From contig NZ_LLWC01000035.1 of assembly GCF_001561995.1 (NCBI RefSeq), positions 1 through 48,989 of the forward strand: 48,989 nucleotides of DNA, read 5' to 3'. Both the position numbers and the translations under genes were made by a program. Shown here piece by piece: positions 1 to 8,492 of this stretch (its first letter is position 1; every line of letters starts with the position of its first letter). This stretch comes from Polycladidibacter hongkongensis. Its GTDB lineage: Bacteria; Pseudomonadota; Alphaproteobacteria; Rhizobiales; Stappiaceae. The notes below the pieces were generated by a model, which did no database searches, had not been told where the DNA came from, and worked only from the letters and a program-made list of their open reading frames with translations.

Positions 1-136
1 TCTCATCGCAAAGACGCCGCTGATAACGATAACAGCGCTCGCTCACAGCAAACGTGCGACACGCCAGAGCAATGGAAGCACCTTTTTCTTCAACAGCAAA
101 CACAGCCATCTCCTTGCGCCGGGATGGCTTTAGGGC
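1..136 (-). CDS. IS3-family transposase OrfB, N-terminal part, cut by the window edge
   Basis: This is the beginning of the catalytic DDE transposase subunit of an IS3-family element; the DDE catalytic core lies outside the window. On the minus strand the frame reads ALKPSRRKEMAVFAVEEKG and continues ACRTFAVSERCYRYQ to the edge, which is the usual start of an OrfB in the IS407-type group. It has no good start of its own and lies in the -1 frame relative to OrfA. The slippery heptamer A-AAA-AAG sits at 142-136 on the minus strand, just before the OrfA stop, so OrfB is expected as an OrfAB fusion by programmed -1 frameshifting, as is known for this family. An internal ATG is at 109. Confidence 0.85.
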
Positions 137-411
137 TTTTTTCCCAGCGCTTCCTTCAAAAGCTCTTTTTGCAGCGACAGCTCGGCATACATCTTCTTGA
201 AACGGCGAAGTTCGTCCTCGGTAGACTTCATCTGCGAGATCATCGGCGCATCCAAACCCCCATACTTGGAACGCCACTTATAATAGCTCGCCGCGCTCAT
301 GCCATGTTCACGGCAAAGCTGGGCAACCGGAATGCCGCTTTCCCCCTGCTTTAAAATCGCGATGATCTGCCCATCGCTGAAACGAGATTTCTTCATAAAT
401 TCAGTCCTCAA
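130..411 (-). CDS. IS3-family (IS407-like) transposase OrfA
   Basis: OrfA is the DNA-binding subunit that recognises the IS ends. The 93-residue protein has the standard form for this family: an N-terminal helix-turn-helix (MKKSRFSDGQIIAILKQGE, then VAQLCREHGMSAASYYKW) and a C-terminal leucine-zipper-like segment (EDELRRFKKMYAELSLQKEL) used for multimerisation. The likely start is the internal MKKSRF methionine at residue 6. The gene ends at 130 right after a run of six A followed by G, the frameshift site that joins it to OrfB. The element lies with its right-hand inverted repeat around 428-466 and has inserted into the RTX gene that follows. Confidence 0.9.
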   Translation of the reverse strand: MRTEFMKKSRFSDGQIIAILKQGESGIPVAQLCREHGMSAASYYKWRSKYGGLDAPMISQMKSTEDELRRFKKMYAELSLQKELLKEALGKKP

Positions 412-427
412 TATGAGGCAACAATAT

Positions 428-466
428 CTCTACTTTTAAACTCGATCAATTTCCGGGGGGAATACC
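428..466. repeat. Right inverted-repeat end of the IS3-family element, junction with RTX gene
   Basis: Reading outward from OrfA, positions 428-450 hold a 23-bp block that recurs exactly at 2865-2887, and both copies are followed four bases later by a run of six G. This is typical of the terminal repeat of an IS. The exact tip is uncertain: IS3-family ends carry a terminal CA on this side, and the first one after the G-run is at 465-466. The open RTX frame starts immediately after the G-run. Confidence 0.6.
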
Positions 467-2050
467 ATAGAAGAGCTGCAACTTGCGAATGGCGATATAA
501 TATTATTTGATGACATCTACAAAATTCTTGTAACAGGATCAGATTTCTCCGATGACATTTTAGGTGTAATTGGAAGGCAAGATACTATTACTGGCAATCA
601 TGGTGACGACACACTTAATGGTTTAGACGGAAATGATACCTACATCTACAACCTAGGCGATGGCAACGACACCATCACAGAAAGCTACATGAACGGCAGT
701 GCGGACAGAATCCTCTTTGGCAGTGGTATCAAGCCAGACGAAATTTCCTTTTCTCAGCCCGGCAGCAATTCGAATGATCTTATAATTAGTTTCAAAAGTG
801 GCGGATCAATATACCTGAAGGATCAATTCTACGACATAATCCACTCCAGCGGCATCGAGATTTTAGAGTTTAATGACGGAACCATTTGGGACAGACAAGA
901 AATCCGCAAAAATATGCTTTCAAGACTGTCAACCAGTGACGACGACACCATTTTCGGTTTCGGTGAAAGTGATGACGTCATTACAGGTGGTAATGGCGAT
1001 GACCTGCTTAACGGGAAAGACGGAAACGATACCTACATCTACAATCTAGGTGATGGCAACGACACCATTACAGAAAGCTATTCTGCAGGGACTGACAAGC
1101 TCGCTCTGGGGGAAGGCATCCTGCCCGACGAGGTCACGGTTGTGCGCAGTACAGAGGATAGTGATGATGTCACGCTGCACTTCAAGGATGGCGGATCGAT
1201 CTTCCTCAATGAACAGTTCAACGCCTCAAGAGAAATCGGAGTTGAACAGATCACTTTTGCGGATGGAACCACATGGACAAATGCCGATCTGGCGGCGCGT
1301 TACCTTAGTACAGCACAAACCGATGGCGATGATAGCATCACGGGCTTCAACGGGCTCAATGACACCATCGATGGCGGCAAAGGTGATGACACCGTTTCAG
1401 CGCTTGGTGGCAATGACACCTATCTGTGGGGCTCAGGTGATGGCAATGACATCATTATCGAGGAGAGCAGCAAGGGCCATGACACCCTGCAGCTGAAGGA
1501 CCTCAACCCCGACGATGTGACCCTCACGCAGGCGCTGGATAATCCGCGCGACCTTATCATTACCAACAATGCCACCGGAGAAACCATCGAGCTGGCGATG
1601 AGCTATCGTGTAAACGGAGCTGGCAGCAATGAGGGTGTCAACCTCCTGGTGTTCGCCGATGGAACTGAATGGGATCAGAACACCATGCGGGCCAACGCCA
1701 CGCTCATGGGAACCGACGGGGATGATGTCATCAACGCTGACGACTACTACGGTGAGCGCATCGATGGCGGCAAAGGCAATGATACCCTGAAAGGAAATGC
1801 TGGCGACGACACCTTCATCTTTACCAACGAAAACTTCGGCACCGATAAAATTTCCGATTTTGCGGCGGGCGAAGGTAGTGAAGATGTCATCGAGTTTGCC
1901 TCCGACATCTTCGCGGATTATGCAGCTGTGATTGACGCCAGCGAGCAGCGAGGCAGCGACACCATCATCCGCTACGATGAAGACAACAACATCTTGCTGC
2001 AGGGTGTCTCTTTAAGTGATCTCCATCAGGACGACTTCCGCTTCGTTTAA
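461..2050 (+). pseudogene. RTX / haemolysin-type calcium-binding repeat protein, 5'-truncated by IS insertion
   Basis: The open frame runs unbroken from the IS junction to 2050, so the present 5' end is made by the insertion and the original N-terminal part is missing. The remaining ~530 residues contain three to four units combining nonapeptide-type calcium-binding motifs (GGNGDDLLNGKDGNDT, GGKGDDTVSALGGNDT, GGKGNDTLKGNAGDDT) with the longer haemolysin-type-related linker (GDGNDTITES...GGSI.L.DQF...FADGT). The C-terminus (final residues LSDLHQDDFRFV) looks like a type I secretion signal. Such proteins are exported by ABC/TolC-type secretion and fold when they bind calcium outside the cell. 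An internal ATG at 689 could allow a short product, but without a visible ribosome-binding site. Two ~63-bp stretches (about 628-688 and 1019-1081) are near identical in DNA, suggesting recent internal duplication. Confidence 0.8.
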
Positions 2051-2061
2051 ATTACACTAAG

Positions 2062-2092
2062 AACCCGGACGGACATTCTGTCCGGGTTTTTC
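2062..2092 (+). terminator. Rho-independent terminator after the RTX gene
   Basis: A perfect 9-bp stem AACCCGGAC / GTCCGGGTT (2062-2070 and 2080-2088) with a 9-nt loop is followed by a T-run. It lies 12 bp after the stop codon, as expected for the RTX transcript. Confidence 0.85.
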
Positions 2093-2236
2093 TTGATACA
2101 TATGTCTCATTTGAGGGCCGATCTACGAACACACCACCAGAACACTCCAAGTTGCCAGTTTTCGCCGACATCACCATCTCATTTAACCGGTTCGAATTAA
2201 ATTGCATTAAGGGGGGTATATTCGTACACTTGGGTC

Positions 2237-2818
2237 ATGAATAACCTCCTCATCGGCTATGCGCGCTGCTCAACAGACAAACAAGACCTGCAAATCCAGC
2301 GTGAGACCCTTACCTCGCTTGGCGTCGCCGCAGATCGTATTTATTGTGATCACGGTTTGACCGGCACGAAGCGTGACCGCCCTGGCCTGACCCAAGCATT
2401 GGCCGCTGTGCGCGGTGGGGACACTCTGGTTGTCGCCAAGCTGGACCGGCTGGCCCGTTCCGTGCCCGATGCAAGATGGATTGCAGAACAATTGACAGAA
2501 CGCGGTGTGCGCTTGCAAATTGGTGCCAGCGTTTATGACCCAACGGATCCCATGGGCAAGATGTTCTTCAATATTCTGGCGACATTCGCCGAGTTTGAGG
2601 CCGATCTCATACGCCTGCGCACACGCGAGGGTATGAAGCGCGCCAAGGCACAAGGCAAACTGCGTGGCAAACAACCCAAACTCTCATCGATGCAGTACAA
2701 AGAGCTACGCCGCATGTATGACAGCGGCGATTATGCCATCTCCGATCTTGCCGAGATGTTCCGCGTCTCTCGCGCAACCATCTATCGCTCACTAGAAAGA
2801 ACTCCAGTAAGTAGGTAA
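2237..2818 (+). CDS. Serine recombinase (resolvase/invertase family)
   Basis: A 193-residue small serine recombinase, the normal length for Tn3-type resolvases and Hin/Pin invertases. The N-terminal catalytic domain starts IGYARCSTDKQDLQIQ; the nucleophile is the serine of the RCST motif, the equivalent of the usual RVST. It is followed by the conserved arginine block KLDRLARSVPDAR. The C-terminus has a helix-turn-helix (ISDLAEMFRVSRATIYRSL). These enzymes resolve cointegrates or plasmid dimers, or invert DNA, at sites normally next to the gene. The start has no strong ribosome-binding site, so the start is only likely. The 185 bp upstream, after the RTX terminator, could hold its recombination site; I cannot delimit it. 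Just downstream lies a stranded IS end, so this gene may be the rest of a decayed mobile element. Confidence 0.9.
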   Translation: MNNLLIGYARCSTDKQDLQIQRETLTSLGVAADRIYCDHGLTGTKRDRPGLTQALAAVRGGDTLVVAKLDRLARSVPDARWIAEQLTERGVRLQIGASVYDPTDPMGKMFFNILATFAEFEADLIRLRTREGMKRAKAQGKLRGKQPKLSSMQYKELRRMYDSGDYAISDLAEMFRVSRATIYRSLERTPVSR

Positions 2819-2864
2819 TGGGCAACATTGGGGTCAAGATACCCTCAATCGAAGACAATGGCAC

Positions 2865-2897
2865 CTCTACTTTTAAACTCGATCAATCTAAGGGGGG
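2865..2897. repeat. Stranded IS end (second copy of the IS3-type terminal repeat)
   Basis: The 23 bp at 2865-2887 are identical to 428-450 and are followed by the same six-G run, with only the four bases between differing. No transposase lies on the inner side; the resolvase gene does. This is a remnant of an earlier related element, lying 57 bp upstream of the first gene of the phospholipase operon. Confidence 0.6.
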
Positions 2898-2953
2898 ATT
2901 ACTGTTGTATACCTTGTTATAAATTAAGCATATTGATAGTTCTGGGGGAAGGC

Positions 2954-4156
2954 ATGCAGGAAGAAGATGATGTGGTAGGAATAGCGCTTTCAGGTGGGGG
3001 AGCGCGTGCAATGGCTTTCCATTTAGGTTGTCTAAGAGCTCTTCATTCGATTGGCCTGCTCCAAAGATGTAAAGTAGTGTCATCTGTATCCGGTGGAAGC
3101 GTCATAGCTGCGATGTTTATCACGCATAAAGGTGGCTTCGATGAGTTTGAGCAGGATGTTCGGAGAGCCCTAACTAGAGGCTTCTTTAAACCGAGCTTGA
3201 GATATGGCCTCCCATCTTTGGAAGCAGTGCTGGCAGTAGCTAGTTTTTTCTTATTATGCTCAGTAACAGTCATTAATATCGTGACTTTAAGTATTCAGAC
3301 GATTGTAAATCGAATTATCTCATTCTTTACGACGTCAGAGAAAAAAATAGATCTCAGAGTTCGAACGCGACGTTTTGCAAGTAGGACAACTATACTTGAA
3401 AAAACATTTGATGCTCTTCTTTTTAAGGGCAAAAAGTTCTCGGATTTATGTGAAAAGCGCCCGATTTGGGTAGCGATCGCTACTGAATTAAGAACTGGTT
3501 CTGCATTTTACTTCGGTAGCAAAGAAACTGGATGTTGGCGGTTTGGCAAAATTAGATCAGAGGATATTGCGATTTCTAAAGCGGTAACAGCCTCGGCAGC
3601 CTATCCAGCATTTCTACCTGCTTATGATGATGTATATAATTTTAATAAAAAAGATGGCTCCCGCAGAAAAGAGCGCATAAGTCTGACCGACGGCGGCGTT
3701 TATGACAATCTCGGGTTGGCTCCGTTTTGGCCAGATAGAGACAGGAGTGTTGGCCTAGATCTACCTTCACCTAACATTGTTATTGCATGCCGTGCTGGTT
3801 ATGGTTTGAGGTTTGATGAACCAACTGGTTTAGCTTTTTCAAGACTTAAAGCCTGTTTTTATACCGTCCTCGGTCGAGCGGAAAACGCCGCAATGAAGCG
3901 CTTGTTTGATCTAAAAGAAACTGGGGCAATTAAAGCATTTGCAATTCCGTATCTTGGGCAAGACGATAGCCGTTTGAAATGTAAGCCGACTGATTTAGTC
4001 AGTAGGGATTCCACAGACGGATATCCAACAGACTTTAATGCAATGCCGGATGAATGGATTGAAAAGCTCTCAAAAAGAGGGGAACAAGTTACTCTTGCCG
4101 TCATTAAAGAGCATAACCCTGAGCTGCTAGTTAGCTTGAGGGAAAATGAAGTATAG
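2954..4156 (+). CDS. Patatin-like phospholipase, first gene of putative defence operon
   Basis: A 400-residue patatin-family protein, predicted to hydrolyse membrane phospholipid acyl esters. The oxyanion-hole motif SGGGARA is at residues 13-19. The nucleophile elbow reads SVSGGS (44-49), so S46 is the likely catalytic serine, with the first glycine of GxSxG replaced by serine. The catalytic aspartate is in LTDGGVYDNLG in the C-terminal half. A hydrophobic stretch of about 25 residues near residue 100 suggests membrane contact. I start it at ATG 2954 because a GGGGGAAG ribosome-binding site stands just before it; the frame is open further upstream. Patatin phospholipases are known phage-defence effectors that destroy the host membrane (CapV of CBASS). 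The three following genes fit that role, but no CD-NTase is present. Codon use is AT-richer than in the plasmid backbone. Confidence 0.85.
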   Translation: MQEEDDVVGIALSGGGARAMAFHLGCLRALHSIGLLQRCKVVSSVSGGSVIAAMFITHKGGFDEFEQDVRRALTRGFFKPSLRYGLPSLEAVLAVASFFLLCSVTVINIVTLSIQTIVNRIISFFTTSEKKIDLRVRTRRFASRTTILEKTFDALLFKGKKFSDLCEKRPIWVAIATELRTGSAFYFGSKETGCWRFGKIRSEDIAISKAVTASAAYPAFLPAYDDVYNFNKKDGSRRKERISLTDGGVYDNLGLAPFWPDRDRSVGLDLPSPNIVIACRAGYGLRFDEPTGLAFSRLKACFYTVLGRAENAAMKRLFDLKETGAIKAFAIPYLGQDDSRLKCKPTDLVSRDSTDGYPTDFNAMPDEWIEKLSKRGEQVTLAVIKEHNPELLVSLRENEV

Positions 4157-4219
4157 CCATTGTAACTAAGCAACCAGTGATTACATTGATAATAAATGTG
4201 TAATCAAAGGATGTAAGTA

Positions 4220-5341
4220 ATGACCCAACTTACTTTTTTCCCGATTGGTAATGCGGATACTTGTCTGATCGAACTGCAAGACGGGAGGAGGATGCTCGTC
4301 GACTATGCTGATATGAGCGATGGATCGAAAGAGGATAAAAGATGTAACCTTAAAGAGCTACTATCCAGCGACTTCAAGGATTCCAAGCAGGACCAGTACG
4401 AAGTAGTAGCTTTCACCCATTTGGATGATGATCATTGCAAGCGTGCATCTGAGTATTTTTATTTGGAACACGCTGTAAAATATCAAAGCAGTGAACGAAA
4501 AAAAATTAAAACACTATGGGTTCCGGCGGCAGCTGTTACTGAGGAGGGCCTCGATGACGACGCCCGTGTTATTCGCCAAGAAGCGCGATACAGATTGAAG
4601 AATGGTAAAGGGGTTAAGGTATTCTCGCGCCCCGAACGTCTAAAAAAATGGTTAGAACAAAACAATCTGACAGTAGAGAAAAGACGAAGTTGCTTCGTAG
4701 ACGCTGGTCAACTAGTTCCAGACTTTGACCTTGAACATGATGCTGTTGAAGTGTTTGTTCACTCACCACATGCAAAGCGCTCAGATGAAAATGGCTTAGA
4801 AGATCGCAATGGAGATTCACTAGTCTTTCAGATGCGGTTCCAAGAGCAAGGCACGGTCACGGACGTGCTGTTCAGTGCTGATGTAGATCATAAGGTGTTG
4901 GCTGAAATTGTAGACATTACGAAGGGCAAAAAGAACGATGACCGCCTTCACTGGAGTGTTTTCAAGCTACCACACCATTGCTCTTACCTTTCACTAAGTG
5001 ATGAAAAGGGTAAGGATCAAACAACTCCAATCGAACAGGTACAATGGCTTTGTGAGGAGCAAGGCGAAGAAAAAGGGTATGTTGTGTCGTCGAGCCGGCC
5101 AATTCCCATGAAAAACTCGCTAGAAGATAGGGACGTGCAACCCCCTCATAGGCAAGCAGCAAACTATTATAAGAATGAAGTTATCACCGCAAAGAACTTT
5201 CTTGTTACGATGGAGACTCCCAATCAAGACAACCCAAAGCCCATAAAAATCGAAATTGGGCGGGATGGAGCAGTGAAAAAACTGATTGGGGTCCCAGCGG
5301 CAGCCGCAATTTTAGGAGGGAGCGCACCACGTGCAGGATGA
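4220..5341 (+). CDS. Metallo-beta-lactamase-fold hydrolase (ComEC-like domain)
   Basis: A 373-residue MBL-fold protein. The N-terminus (FFPIGNADTCLIEL, residues 6-19, then MLVDYADM) is typical of the ComEC/Rec2-like branch. The metal-binding motif is THLDDDH at 66-72, matching HxHxDH with the second histidine replaced by aspartate, so one zinc site may be altered. A further likely ligand is the histidine pair in FKLPHHCSYLSL. There is no signal peptide or membrane segment, so it should be cytosolic. Possible roles are nuclease, phosphodiesterase or peptide/ester hydrolase; the sequence alone does not decide. It starts 63 bp after the phospholipase gene and overlaps the next start codon by 11 bp, indicating translational coupling. 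MBL genes beside E1/JAB genes were noted in early surveys of prokaryotic ubiquitin-like systems. Confidence 0.8.
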   Translation: MTQLTFFPIGNADTCLIELQDGRRMLVDYADMSDGSKEDKRCNLKELLSSDFKDSKQDQYEVVAFTHLDDDHCKRASEYFYLEHAVKYQSSERKKIKTLWVPAAAVTEEGLDDDARVIRQEARYRLKNGKGVKVFSRPERLKKWLEQNNLTVEKRRSCFVDAGQLVPDFDLEHDAVEVFVHSPHAKRSDENGLEDRNGDSLVFQMRFQEQGTVTDVLFSADVDHKVLAEIVDITKGKKNDDRLHWSVFKLPHHCSYLSLSDEKGKDQTTPIEQVQWLCEEQGEEKGYVVSSSRPIPMKNSLEDRDVQPPHRQAANYYKNEVITAKNFLVTMETPNQDNPKPIKIEIGRDGAVKKLIGVPAAAAILGGSAPRAG

Positions 5342-7586
5342 GAGTATCGATGAGAGTTGGCTTAGTGAGCATGCGCCGAACGTAATCTGCGTATATCAAC
5401 TCAAGAATCGTAGCCTGAAAGAGCTAGCTCGCCTCGCAGCATCAGAAGGGTATGAGGGGGCTAGTCTCTTAGAATGTAGATCTGATAAAAATAATCTATT
5501 TCAATATGTTATATTGAGTATCGCTGTGGATCTAGGACAGGCGAGACAAGTTCATGATATTCAACTAGATGAGTTAGTAGCAATTAAGGCTAGTGTAGAC
5601 CAGGTGGTCCCCTCGGTGTACCCGCTCCGGAGTAACTTCCCTCAAAATTTTCCGCACCTAAATGCTATCTGGAGGGGTGAACGGCGATCACTGTGTTTGT
5701 ATGACGTGAAGGTCGAGGAGATAGAAGATACATATTCTCCTCTCTATTTTATTGAAAGAATACGATGGTGGTTTAAAGAAAGTGCGTATGGCCGCTTACA
5801 TGGTGAGGATCAACCTCTCGATCCTGCATTGGCTCAAAGTTTCTTTACGCTACTTCTGCCATCTCAGTTTTCTTCAGATAGAGAATACTCGGTTGTACGT
5901 ACAAGTGACAATTCCCTAGCACCGATACTAGTGGTTCCAAGAGAACGTCGCTTGGGTATGGATTTTGGTTGTATCGCCTTAGAGACGGAGCCTGTTCCGC
6001 ATGGGCAAATGCTGGACTTGCCTCGTACATTTTCTAATCTAGTAGAGGTTTACGAAGAGCTTGGAGTAAACATTGCTGAGTTGGTCGGCGAGCAAATACT
6101 CGACATAGTTGCTAGTAATGATAGTGAGAAATCGAATAGATTAGAGTGCGATGCTCTAATTGTCGTTAGGACTCCGTTACTTCGGGAAAATAAACAAGTA
6201 GGTGGTTTTTCAACGCGAGCGTACCTTGGGCACGAGACTTCTCTTGGACAGCTTGGTGAGGCTCTTGCCGTTGTCGCAAAACATGAAGGTTCTTACAGAA
6301 AACTATTCGTAGCGACCCAACCTAATGGAGAGTTCCTAAAGAAGGTTGAGTTGCTTCCAGTCAATGTACAAGAAGGTTTCACGCCAGAAAAAGCAGCTGC
6401 CTGCTCGGGATTAAGTGAGCCATTGGAACGACATATCGCCTTAATTGGAGCAGGGGCACTTGGGTCTCAAGTGGCGTTGAGTGCAGCGAGAATGGGTGCT
6501 GCAAAATGGTCAATATTTGATCCTGACTTCTTGTTTCCACATAATTTGGCTAGGCATATAGCAATCGGCAGTATGGTTGGCTCTTCAAAAGCTGACTTAT
6601 TAAGTCGTGAAATAAATGATTTGTTTCAAGATAATTGTTGTACCGCTTACTCTGAGGTGGTTGGACCTAGTATTGAGGAAGCTAGTTCGTTTGAAGTGAT
6701 AAAAGATGCAGATATGATTGTCGACACGAGTGCGTCGCTTCGTGTTCCGCGTTGGTTGTCGACGCTTGAGCAATCGGAAAAACCGCAAAAATCATGTTTC
6801 CTTACCCCGTCAGGCTCTTCTCTTGTGTTGATGGAAGACGATCCAGAAAGGCAATTAACACTAAGTGATCTGGAGGCTTACTATTATTGGCTCCTTTATT
6901 CGGATGACAGCCTGAATGACCATCTAGCGTTTGGTGATAACATTCACATTGGGAGTTGCAGAGATGCAAGTGTGACCATACCTCAAAGTAGTATGGGAAT
7001 CTTTGCAAATATTATTGCTGCACGAGTTGTCAGTAATGAACTACAAGGTACTGGCCAAATATCGTTTTGGAATCTAGGCGATGATCACTCTATCGAAAGC
7101 AAAGTTGTTACTATAGCAGCTTTTAAAAAAGTGAAACTTGGCGATTGGGTGGTTTGCATTGGCGATGCTTTGCAAAACGAGATAGCGAATATGTACGCTT
7201 TGGCCAGTAATCAAGAAACTGGAGGCATTCTGCTAGGTAGCGTAGATCTAAGATACAAGACAATTTATCTAACGGGAGCCTTGCCAGCTCCACCCGATAG
7301 CACGAGCGCTACCTCCTACTTTGATCGAGGCGGAGAGGGTGTGTGGGATAGTATTGATAAGGCAGCGAAGTGTACTCAAGGACATCTCGTATACGTTGGT
7401 GAATGGCACACCCACCCAGTAGGATTTTCCAGTGCCCCAAGTAGCCTTGATGACAAGTTAATTTCTTGGATCGGTGATAAATGTCAGTTTAATCTGAGGC
7501 CAGGCATAATGCTAATTTGTGGAAGCGATGGTCTGAGGGTGCGGGTCATTTCCGAGCGCAAAAAAGTATGTGAAACAGTTATTTAA
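5331..7586 (+). CDS. E2-E1-JAB fusion protein (ubiquitin-like conjugation and deconjugation)
   Basis: A 751-residue protein that appears to combine three activities. Residues ~90-165 look like a bacterial E2/UBC-type domain: FPHLN (H109, N111) followed by SLCLYD places C122 where an E2 catalytic cysteine is expected after the HPN motif. Residues ~367-580 are a ThiF/E1 adenylation domain with the nucleotide loop IALIGAGALGSQ (369-380); C543 in GSCRDAS is a candidate E1 cysteine. Residues ~612-740 are a JAB/JAMM isopeptidase domain with E629 (QETGGILLG) and H693, H695, S704, D707 in EWHTHPVGFSSAPSSLDD. E1, E2 and JAB families are known from type II CBASS (Cap2/Cap3) and Bil/Bub systems, where they are usually separate or differently fused. 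It starts at GTG 5331, 10 bp after AGGAGGG. No separate ubiquitin-like gene is visible, so the modifier or target is unknown. Confidence 0.85.
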   Translation: MQDESIDESWLSEHAPNVICVYQLKNRSLKELARLAASEGYEGASLLECRSDKNNLFQYVILSIAVDLGQARQVHDIQLDELVAIKASVDQVVPSVYPLRSNFPQNFPHLNAIWRGERRSLCLYDVKVEEIEDTYSPLYFIERIRWWFKESAYGRLHGEDQPLDPALAQSFFTLLLPSQFSSDREYSVVRTSDNSLAPILVVPRERRLGMDFGCIALETEPVPHGQMLDLPRTFSNLVEVYEELGVNIAELVGEQILDIVASNDSEKSNRLECDALIVVRTPLLRENKQVGGFSTRAYLGHETSLGQLGEALAVVAKHEGSYRKLFVATQPNGEFLKKVELLPVNVQEGFTPEKAAACSGLSEPLERHIALIGAGALGSQVALSAARMGAAKWSIFDPDFLFPHNLARHIAIGSMVGSSKADLLSREINDLFQDNCCTAYSEVVGPSIEEASSFEVIKDADMIVDTSASLRVPRWLSTLEQSEKPQKSCFLTPSGSSLVLMEDDPERQLTLSDLEAYYYWLLYSDDSLNDHLAFGDNIHIGSCRDASVTIPQSSMGIFANIIAARVVSNELQGTGQISFWNLGDDHSIESKVVTIAAFKKVKLGDWVVCIGDALQNEIANMYALASNQETGGILLGSVDLRYKTIYLTGALPAPPDSTSATSYFDRGGEGVWDSIDKAAKCTQGHLVYVGEWHTHPVGFSSAPSSLDDKLISWIGDKCQFNLRPGIMLICGSDGLRVRVISERKKVCETVI

Positions 7587-7605
7587 TTTTTCTGAGGGTT
7601 TTACT

Positions 7606-8361
7606 ATGAGTAGCTTTAAGGAACATGAAAGTGGAGTTCTTGTGCCGGTAACGCCGGAACGAGTTACTCGACCCGTTTTTTTTGAGACAAATTATGATGG
7701 AACTCAATACATCGCTTCTCATGGAGGTACGTGTATTATTGGGTTATTTCGAGGAAAATACTACGCAATTACTTGTGCGCATGTGGTTAATGATTTCGAT
7801 CCCAAAGACTGTGCAATTGTCAATTCACCTGACAAAGCTGATAATATTTCGCAAATTCTAGGATACTATAAAGTTAGTAAGTTAGAGCAAGACGCTGCTG
7901 GATCAGATATTGGAGACTTAGTTGCATTTGATCTAGGAGCCGATCATGATTTTTGGGGTGGAGATGTTTATACATTTGACCACACTGAAACTAGTCATGG
8001 GAAGGTTGAAGATCAGCTAAAAGCGATCGGCTACCTGAGAGACGGTTGCGAATATAGTTCTGAGCATATCCATGCGACGCAACTTGCTATTGAGATGAAA
8101 ATTTCCTCAGAAAACTCAAGTGATCCAGCGTTGAAGAAGTCAATTGCATGTAATAACGAGGGTGAGTTTGATAATTTGACTGGTTTGTCGGGTGGGGCTG
8201 TCTTCAATGAGCGGACCAGTCATCTTGAAGGTATGATAGTAAGAGCAACATCCACAGACAAACGACGCGAATTATACTACATTGAAACAACAGATATAGT
8301 AAAATTTCTCACTGCCATATCGGAAGGTAGTCCATGTATAAATTATTACAAATCTAGTTAA
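7606..8361 (+). CDS. Trypsin-like serine protease, last gene of putative defence operon
   Basis: A 251-residue protein with the three parts of a chymotrypsin-type catalytic triad: H59 in ITCAHVV, D101 in GSDIGDLVAFDL and S195 in TGLSGGAVF. There is no signal peptide, which is unusual for a trypsin-like protease and suggests a cytosolic role. I choose ATG 7606 because a GAGGG site stands 7 bp upstream; an in-frame GTG at 7570 inside the previous gene is an alternative start. The gap to the E2-E1-JAB gene is 19 bp, so the four genes form one operon. In defence systems, associated trypsin-like proteases are thought to sense or activate by cleaving partner proteins. The target here is unknown. 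The 130 bp after it hold no clear terminator. Confidence 0.85.
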   Translation: MSSFKEHESGVLVPVTPERVTRPVFFETNYDGTQYIASHGGTCIIGLFRGKYYAITCAHVVNDFDPKDCAIVNSPDKADNISQILGYYKVSKLEQDAAGSDIGDLVAFDLGADHDFWGGDVYTFDHTETSHGKVEDQLKAIGYLRDGCEYSSEHIHATQLAIEMKISSENSSDPALKKSIACNNEGEFDNLTGLSGGAVFNERTSHLEGMIVRATSTDKRRELYYIETTDIVKFLTAISEGSPCINYYKSS

Positions 8362-8492
8362 CACATTAAGCGAAATTGGGAGGCTAAGTTGCTTGTTGCG
8401 AGAGTGCAATTGGCCTTTGTATAGCAGCTTATATGGTATTCAACCCATATATGGATGTTGCCACATTGGAGAAGCCTTGGGTTGTATCAACC

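Noticed and set aside
2954-8361. Type II CBASS
   Set aside because: Patatin, E1/E2 and JAB parts are present, but there is no CD-NTase gene in or next to the operon, and an MBL protein and protease are added.
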